From contig RCAB01000917.1 in assembly GCA_003640385.1 (NCBI GenBank), positions 1-12,768 of the forward strand: a DNA stretch of 12,768 nucleotides. The letters are read 5' to 3'. Under the pieces are notes generated by a model. That model was not told the origin of the DNA and made no database searches. It saw only the letters and a list, made by a program, of their open reading frames with translations. Below are positions 7,018 to 12,768 of this stretch, one piece after another. Each line of letters opens with the position of its first letter. The stretch's first letter is position 1. Source of the DNA: Setaria digitata. Lineage: Eukaryota; Nematoda; Chromadorea; Rhabditida; Setariidae. Position numbers and translations under genes: made by a program.

Positions 7018-8268
7018 TTCAAAAGAAATAAGAACTTTAGTAAATGTTATATTTTCGAAAAGCAGTAGTTTTTCGTACAACTATTTTAATTTAGAAAGAA
7101 ATGCGAAAAAAAAACAAAAAAAAAAAAATAAAAGGAAAAAATATTTCGAAGTAAAAAGAAATTAAAATCCTAAAAAATTTAGCTTAGCAAACAATTTAAT
7201 TATTTATGCCTTCTTTCTCCTATATCAAAAAGCATCTACTTTGTGTAGTATTAAAAAAAATTATTAAAAAAAAAATAAGAAAAGGAAAAAGGAAAGACTA
7301 ACTTCTTTTGTTCTTTTTCATCTAAAACTATCCTTCCTATTTACACTATCATTTTTTTTCTACCCTTAACTAATGACAAAATTCTTTTCACATCCCTGAA
7401 ATTGTGACTTATCGGCGCCTTCTGGGCATCTCTATTAATTGGCTTTTTTTTTCCCTTGCCTTTGCAAAAGAAAGAATCATTTTACATGTGTAAAATTACG
7501 GTAGTTGTAGCAGTAAGCTTCCCAATCCTATAATTAATTATGAATATATTACAATCAAATACATTTTTGTATGTTGAAATATGAGCTCAAAAGACTGTTT
7601 TTTACCTTTTTTCTTTTTTTTTTTGTTTTATGCAAATATAAATGCACTTGATAAAATTAATATTATAAGTTAATTAGAGAATTTGTAATAGTAGAAAAAA
7701 AAATTTTTTTATTAGGGAAAATTTGTATATAATTCAAGATTATGATGTTTTAGTAGCATATTATGATGTTTTCAATTTTTTCGAGAATTTTATCTAAATA
7801 ATTTTGTAATCTTAAATGTTTAATCTTATGCGCAATTTAATTTTTTCCGCTTTTTTTTCATAAAAATTAATATTCAAATACCGTACAAATTATATTGTAA
7901 GTTGAATATTTCCAAGTTCTTTTTATTTAAATTACTTTTTGAATTTTGTCCAGCACTGGAATTTTCTTTTCTCTTGCAAGGTTTAATTGACCAAAATATT
8001 GTATTGCAATTTTTGTGTATTTAATAAGGAAAATGTTAAAAATTTCTATTTCATTCGAATTTTATTTATTTTTTAAGACCAAAAACATGGAAAAAAATAA
8101 ATTACAAAAAAAAATTGAGCGAGAAATTTTCAATCATTTTTTATCTGTGAAGGGAATTAGTTTGTTTAATGTTGTATATATGTGTATGTTTATAGGGTCT
8201 TTGTTTTGATAATTTAGTTTTGTTCTGGATGAAATACTGCTTGTATAGAACTTTTCACACTTACTTAC
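7018..8268. other. No supported gene
   Basis: AT-rich, with A tracts around 7100-7140 and 7250-7290. A slightly richer patch at about 7380-7460 (containing GGCGCC) has no long frame. A 64-codon plus-strand frame at 8015-8209 is Lys/Ile/Phe-rich and unrecognised. Nothing else was seen. Confidence 0.5.
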
Positions 8269-8295
8269 CTTGTAGCACACCTGGCAATTAAATGT
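8269..8295 (-). other. Possible short minus-strand exon with a strong donor
   Basis: On the minus strand CTACAAG is followed by GTAAGTAAG, a textbook donor, and the sequence 27 bases before it has an acceptor-like ATTATTAG. The 9 codons between read TFNCQVCYK, like the start of a C2H2 zinc finger. A second frame leading to the same donor is also open for about 30 codons (from about 8355) and is basic. No continuation exon was found downstream towards 6.6 kb, so this may be chance or an untranslated exon. Confidence 0.18.
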
Positions 8296-9910
8296 CTAAT
8301 AATGAGTCTATTTTTATCTTTTTTTCTCTCTTCCCTTCCACTAACTTCAATATATTTACTAATTTTTGTTATGTTCCAATATTATTATCTAAGGAAACTA
8401 ATTAGCCACAACAGTGGAAATTACAATGTTGTTGACCCCAAATCAAAATATTCATTAAGTGTATAACTGAATACCGTATGACAATGTACTATTAAGTTTC
8501 AGGATAATAATTGCATAAATTATTAAATAACGTTTATTCCACTTTATTCATTATGCTTCTCTTCAAACAATAATCGTATTATTTAGAATTTGTTTGTGAT
8601 TTTTTTTCGAAAATATTTTTTCCAATTTTTTTCAAAAAAATCAGTCTGTTCAGCTTTTTAGGCAATTAAATTGTTTTTATTTCTCTCAAGTAAATAATGT
8701 TTTGAATTTTTTTTCGAAATTTTTGTATTTCGGAAACTTTTCTTACTTTTTCTCTATTAAAAATTTCGGCGTAAATATAATGCGAACAGTTACGCTTTAT
8801 TTTTTCAATTTAGTGGTAAATGAGTTTTAAGTCGCAAAAAAGCCTTCAAATTTTCAAAACTCTCTGAAAAACTGCGGCTTTAATTCAAAAAACGGCTTAC
8901 TATTCTCTTAGTTCTGTTTGAATTCATTTTCTACAAAGTTTATTCAAAAAAATTTCAGGGTTATTTTAAATACTTCTAGCAGCGATTAGAATTTTGAAGT
9001 TACTCAAGACTTTAAAAAAAAAAAAAGCGATCATATTGCTCATTAATTCTATTCATTATCTTATGCGCTTTTTATACTGTCTATAAATATTATATCATTT
9101 GTTAATGAATTGAATGCGTAAAAAATATTGAAGTATTTCAATATCCAAATTTTCGAAAATTCCACAAGCCAAGAAAAAGTGTATTGAAATCTTAAATATG
9201 TGCTTGAAAATCTTTCAGGTAGAATTTTTTTCTTCAATTTCGGGTAACACATGACGAAATATGATGTGTTGGGAATTTCGACTAAAAGCAAGAGAAAAAA
9301 GAAGTTAAGCGTCAAAAATTCCATTTTTCTTATTTTATTTAATAAAAAATAAGTTTAATTTAATATACAAGTAACGTGACCAGTTTTCAATATTCATGCA
9401 TTTATTAATTCTGATATTTTAAAATATTTGTATACTCAAAGAAAAAAAAAAAAAACAAAGATGAAGCTGGATAAAACTGAAATTTTATAAAAATTCTTTG
9501 TATTTTTTCTTTTCCCAACATTTGTAATTTTAATTTTCTCCTTTTTCCCTAAGCATTTCAATTTTTCTTTTTTATAAATTTTAATAAAATTTCTTTTATC
9601 AACTTTTCCCACTAATAACTTCATCAGTTCCTCATTTAAGTTATTTTTTGTCGGTTATATATTTTACTTCACCACCCTTTGCTACCTGTTTGTTAAGCAA
9701 TTTTCTTTTTTGTCTCAGTTTGCTTTTTTTTTTTTTTTTTAGTCTACTTTCCTCTAAGATTAATGTGAAAAGAAGACCGAAGTTTGCTTAGCGGATTATG
9801 CAATCGCTCAAACGATTAACGCTCTTTTGATGATAATGATGATAATTACCGTCGAATTACAATTCAATCATTTAGCCCTGTAGTGCTCGGTCAGAAAAAA
9901 AAAAAAAAAA
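8296..9910. other. No supported gene
   Basis: AT-rich throughout. The longest frame is on the minus strand, 9324-9061 (87 codons from an ATG). It begins with a hydrophobic run resembling a signal peptide (MEFLTLNFFFLLLLVEIP) but continues with Phe/Ile/Lys/Tyr-rich sequence and matches no family recognised. Another minus frame, 9624-9436, is low-complexity Lys/Phe. Neither is called as a gene. Confidence 0.5.
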
Positions 9911-9949
9911 TCTGATAATTGAATTTTAATAATTTTACCACTTTTTTTT
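9911..9949 (+). repeat. Direct repeat unit, copy 1
   Basis: TCTGATAATTGAATTTTAATAATTTTACCAC followed by a T run. The same phrase, with two substitutions, occurs at 10079-10120. Copies start 168 bases apart. Confidence 0.85.
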
Positions 9950-9951
9950 GT

Positions 9952-9977
9952 GGGGGAAAGAGGGGAAGGGAGGAAGG
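9952..9977 (+). other. G-rich purine tract
   Basis: GGGGG, GGGG, GGG, GG and GG runs separated by one to five A or A/G bases. It is strikingly G-rich against the surrounding AT background. Only three runs have three or more Gs, so a stable three-tetrad quadruplex is doubtful, but a two-tetrad form or a polypurine structure is possible. Confidence 0.7.
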
Positions 9978-10078
9978 AATACAATTATTGAGCTGTTGGA
10001 ACATCTTCGGTTAGTGTTTTGAAACTGTCCATGACATGATATTCTTTGTCGAAAAATTGAAAATAAATAACGAACTTT

Positions 10079-10120
10079 TCTGATAATTGAATTCTAATAA
10101 TTTTACCTCTTTTTTTTTTT
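10079..10120 (+). repeat. Direct repeat unit, copy 2
   Basis: Second copy of the unit at 9911-9949 with a longer T tract. The sequence between the copies (including the G-rich tract) is not repeated. Confidence 0.85.
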
Positions 10121-10854
10121 GGAACTGAATCAATAATTAAACATCTTTTTCCATTCTCGATTACTGTGATATTTTACAATATTTTGCGCATAGCAAAAGT
10201 TATTTCCATACTTTTTTGCGTTAATTTTTTCGTTATTTATTTTATCACTATACTGATTTTATATATTATTCACTGAAGCACTGTTCAAACTGGACCAAAT
10301 ATTTCTGCAGATTGTATTAAATTTAAAAAAAAAAAAAAAAAGAAACGAAAAAAAATGAAAAAAATAAGTTATAGTAGCAAGTATGCCGAAAAAATTATGA
10401 AGCGAGCTAAGCATGCTGGTAAATTAATTAGCACTTATGTCTCATAATTAAATGTTATATTTTAATAGTGTTTTTGCCTTCCAGTCATAGCATGATAATT
10501 TTTTGACTGATTAACAACATTGTTTATACATATCTTGAGCTTCTCGTCTGTTTATTTTAAATATAAAATTTTATTTTCCACGAAATATTTCTGTTTAATA
10601 GCATGATTTTATCTATTCTATTTTTTTTTTTTGTCAAATATTAGCCAAAATCCAATTAAAATTTCCAGTATTTAGTTTGAGTATAACAAACAACTACATA
10701 TTCAACATGTAAAGTTGGAAATTTTTTCTTATTCAGTTAAGCATATTAAAAAATAGCTTATTTTTTCAATATTGCTCACAAAAAATTCCGTTTCAGCTCA
10801 TGTAAATAATAATAATTATTGGTAGATTATTAATAAAAAAAATAGTAGAATTTG
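10121..10854. other. No supported gene
   Basis: AT-rich with A and T tracts. A 30-codon plus-strand frame, 10355-10447 (MKKISYSSKYAEKIMKRAKH and on), is too short to support alone. No other structure was recognised. Confidence 0.5.
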
Positions 10855-11076
10855 ATAATAATAATGATAATAATAATAATAATAATAACAACAACAACAA
10901 CAATAATAATAATAATAACAATAATAATAATAACAATAATAATAATAACAATAATAATAATAACAATAATAATAATAACAATAATAATAATAACAATAAT
11001 AATAATAACAATAATAATAATAACAATAATAATAATAAAAACAATAGTAATAATAACAATAACAATGACAATAATA
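10855..11076 (+). repeat. ATT/AAC minisatellite with 15-base period
   Basis: Begins as a simple AAT trinucleotide array with an AAC stretch (10887-10903), then locks into a 15-base unit, CAATAATAATAATAA. The marker C falls at 10919, 10934, 10949, 10964, 10979, 10994, 11009 and 11024: eight in perfect register. The end decays through AACAATAGTAATAAC. Open frames here translate only as runs of Leu, Ile or Thr and are not genes. Confidence 0.95.
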
Positions 11077-11148
11077 TTAGAACGGTTTATTTAGTAAAGA
11101 TTGCCATTTCACGGGTATTTTGATGCTCGATTCAATTTTCGTTTTCAG

Positions 11149-11270
11149 ATGACCGATCAGACAAGTCAACAGATGGACGATTTGATGCATTTGTGAATGA
11201 CGATAATCATCCAAAGAATATGCGCTATATATATATATATATACCTGAATATATTATTCTTTGTGAATGA
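11149..11270 (+). other. Possible plus-strand exon after a good acceptor
   Basis: TCGTTTTCAG (ending at 11148) is followed by a frame, entered in phase 2, that is open to TGA at 11268-11270. Its first part (DRSDKSTDGRFDAFVNDDNH) has balanced composition and the DNA up to 11223 is less AT-rich than its surroundings. The second part runs through a TA microsatellite. A minus-strand frame across the same stretch is open too. No family was recognised and no upstream exon was found. Confidence 0.2.
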
Positions 11271-11770
11271 TAATTAGCTGATTAAATGATCGAAGATGAA
11301 TGGATTATCATTATTTATGCATGGTTCCGATATAGTTTTTAAACTGAATATTTCTTTTAACTGTTTCAAAGAAAAATGTGAAATAGTGAAATGAAATGAA
11401 AATACTGAAATAATCATTTGCATTCTTCATGTTTTCCCTAGAGTTCTTATGGAATGAATGAAAAAAGGTACTGTAATGATGTTTTAAAATGCAACAAAAT
11501 GAAAGCATACGTGGGCAGGTAAGAGGGATTAGCTGTAGCAGGTGGCATATAAGATAATACCTCAATTTGTTGAGGCGAAGCAATTATGATAAAGTTGCTA
11601 GTGTGCATTGGCCAATAAACAGAATGTCGAAGTGAAAGGAAGAAAAATGAATTTTTTTTTGCTGACTTGCTGAAACTTCTTGATCTAAACAATTTTTAAA
11701 ATAAACTACTTAGAATTAAATGAATATTTCATACGATGAAATAGTAACGGGAAGAACTTTGCAGGCTCTG
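11271..11770. other. No supported gene
   Basis: Two overlapping minus-strand frames of 80-90 codons (11311-11583, 11447-11692) include mixed-composition stretches but match nothing recognised, and lie in different frames over the same bases. At most one could be real, and neither has supporting splice or polyadenylation signals that I can point to. Confidence 0.4.
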
Positions 11771-12000
11771 AATTTACTTGCAATAGGGAAGTTCCGGAAT
11801 AAATTCTAACCATTAAATTAAAATTAGAAAAAAAAGAACTAATTGAAAGAAAAAAAAACAGATAAAGTGTTCAGATTCTAAAAATTGCCGTTTCTAGAAG
11901 GTATAATCTCTGAAGCTTTATTTAAATATAAAAACAAATTTTAATTTTAAAATCTTAATGATTAGAATTTATTCCGGAACTTCCCTACTGCAAATAAATT
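11771..12000. mobile_element. 230-base element with 44-base terminal inverted repeats (MITE-like)
   Basis: The left end (11771-11814) and the right end (11957-12000, reverse-complemented) agree at 41 of 44 bases, sharing GGGAAGTTCCGGAATAAATT. The match continues weakly inwards with gaps (AAATTAAAATTAG against AAGATTTTAAAATTAAAATTTG) and stops abruptly outside 11770/12001. The 142-base middle has no coding potential. Size, AT-richness and structure suit a non-autonomous DNA transposon remnant. A clear target-site duplication is not visible, and AATT at the right edge is ambiguous because the ends themselves start AATT. Confidence 0.6.
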
Positions 12001-12768
12001 AATTAAGAATAATCTACTAAAATAAAATTTGTTTGATTTAATAGATTCAGATTCGATCGAACTGATATTTTTTGGCAAAAAAAGAATAATCATTTTCATT
12101 TGTAGAACTGATTCTTGAATTTATTTAATTCTGTCTTTCTTTTTTAAATTGGCAATGTAAATTTAAGTGACAAATTATCAGCCTTATTGAAAAAATAAAC
12201 AGTCATTCTCATCTGTAGAATGAAAAAAAAATGACTATTCTAGTCAAGACTCTTTCGACACAATAAACAGTTAATCATGTAACTAATTGAAATTCTTATC
12301 TGCCCATTTAATTATTTAATGCCTATTTAAGGAATTAAAGTTGAATTTCATCAAGCCTAATTGGCGACTCTTCTGCCTATCTTGTTACAGGAGGCGTTTT
12401 ATGGATATCTTGGTTTTTTCACTCACTTCAAATTAAATAAGTTGTTTTAATTGCAAAATTCTGTAGTAAACAAAAATCATTCACTTAATTGCTTTTAGTT
12501 TTGCTTTGTTTCTTAATAGACAGTAGAAAATATCGCACTTAATAACATACGAAAAAAAATGTTTTATCAAATGAATTATCAATAAAAGAATTATTTCGGC
12601 TCAAAATTTTAAAAATAAAAAAAAAATGCTGAACAAAATGATTTTAAAGGAAAATAAAATTTAAAATTTTCTGTACAAATTTGAAAAAAATCGAAATGGT
12701 CATAAATATTTGAACAATTTTTCTTTTATCAAAAATAAATTATTTCTTGGAATCTCTCAATTTCAGTC
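12001..12768. other. No supported gene
   Basis: Contains a short diverged direct repeat (TCATTTTCATTTGTAGAA at 12090-12107 and TCATTCTCATCTGTAGAA at 12203-12220). A plus-strand stretch at 12320-12436 is open for 38 codons and includes KPNWRLFCLSCYRRRFMDIL, with an acceptor-like TTGTTACAG inside it at 12391-12399. It is not recognised and is not called as a gene. Confidence 0.4.

Noticed and set aside
9061..9324. 87-codon minus-strand frame with a signal-peptide-like N-terminus
   Set aside because: Hydrophobic Phe/Leu starts are common in AT-rich chance frames; the rest shows no family features and no promoter, splice or poly(A) support.
10355..10447. 30-residue Lys/Ala-rich open frame starting MKKISYSSKYAEK
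   Set aside because: Too short and unsupported; preceded by an A tract rather than any recognisable leader or acceptor.
10793..11094. Poly-Leu and poly-Ile open frames of 80-92 codons, the longest in the window
   Set aside because: They arise only because the AAT/AAC repeat has no stops in those frames.
1..12768. CRISPR array, prokaryotic operon, phage or endosymbiont (Wolbachia-type) insertion
   Set aside because: No regularly spaced repeats of suitable length, no long bacterial-type frames and no ribosome-binding patterns; the only clear gene is a spliced animal homeobox gene.

Overview
The window looks like draft nuclear sequence from a nematode. By eye it is about three-quarters A+T and full of long A/T homopolymers. 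Its one clear gene is split by AT-rich introns whose acceptors are short (TTTCAG, TTTTAG, CTTTAG directly before A), as in nematodes, with no long pyrimidine tract. A filarial or related parasitic nematode is a reasonable guess, but species cannot be fixed from this sequence. There are no prokaryotic genes.

The gene is on the minus strand, between 5952 and 2221. Six exons (5881-5952, 5290-5466, 4074-4151, 3442-3570, 3057-3146, 2221-2322) join into a 215-residue SIX-family homeobox protein: a SIX domain (about residues 20-134) followed by a homeodomain (139-198) that ends in [11 protein letters not shown]. The tetrapeptide ETIY at the start of the homeodomain and the YRKNKYP/ARIT segments point to the Six4/5 subclass (C. 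elegans UNC-39 type) rather than Six1/2 or Six3/6. Five of the exons have an exact frame and normal splice sites. The junction between exons 4 and 5, inside the homeodomain, does not: no GT-AG pairing keeps the frame. This is either a one-base assembly error, a non-canonical intron, or inactivation of the gene.

Just upstream of the gene there is a probable 5' leader with a splice or spliced-leader acceptor (5998-5999), then a co-centred nested hairpin of 79 bases (6060-6138). Beyond that are two assembly scars, each a single N flanked by near-identical copies of about 125-140 bases (6380-6636 and 6737-7017).

The rest (1-2175 and 7018-12768) is non-coding or unrecognised. It holds AT microsatellites, a diverged direct repeat (197-319 and 499-620), a 41-base direct repeat near 9.9-10.1 kb, a 15-base-period ATT-type minisatellite (about 10855-11076), a 230-base element with 44-base inverted ends (11771-12000), and a few isolated exon-like stretches of low confidence.
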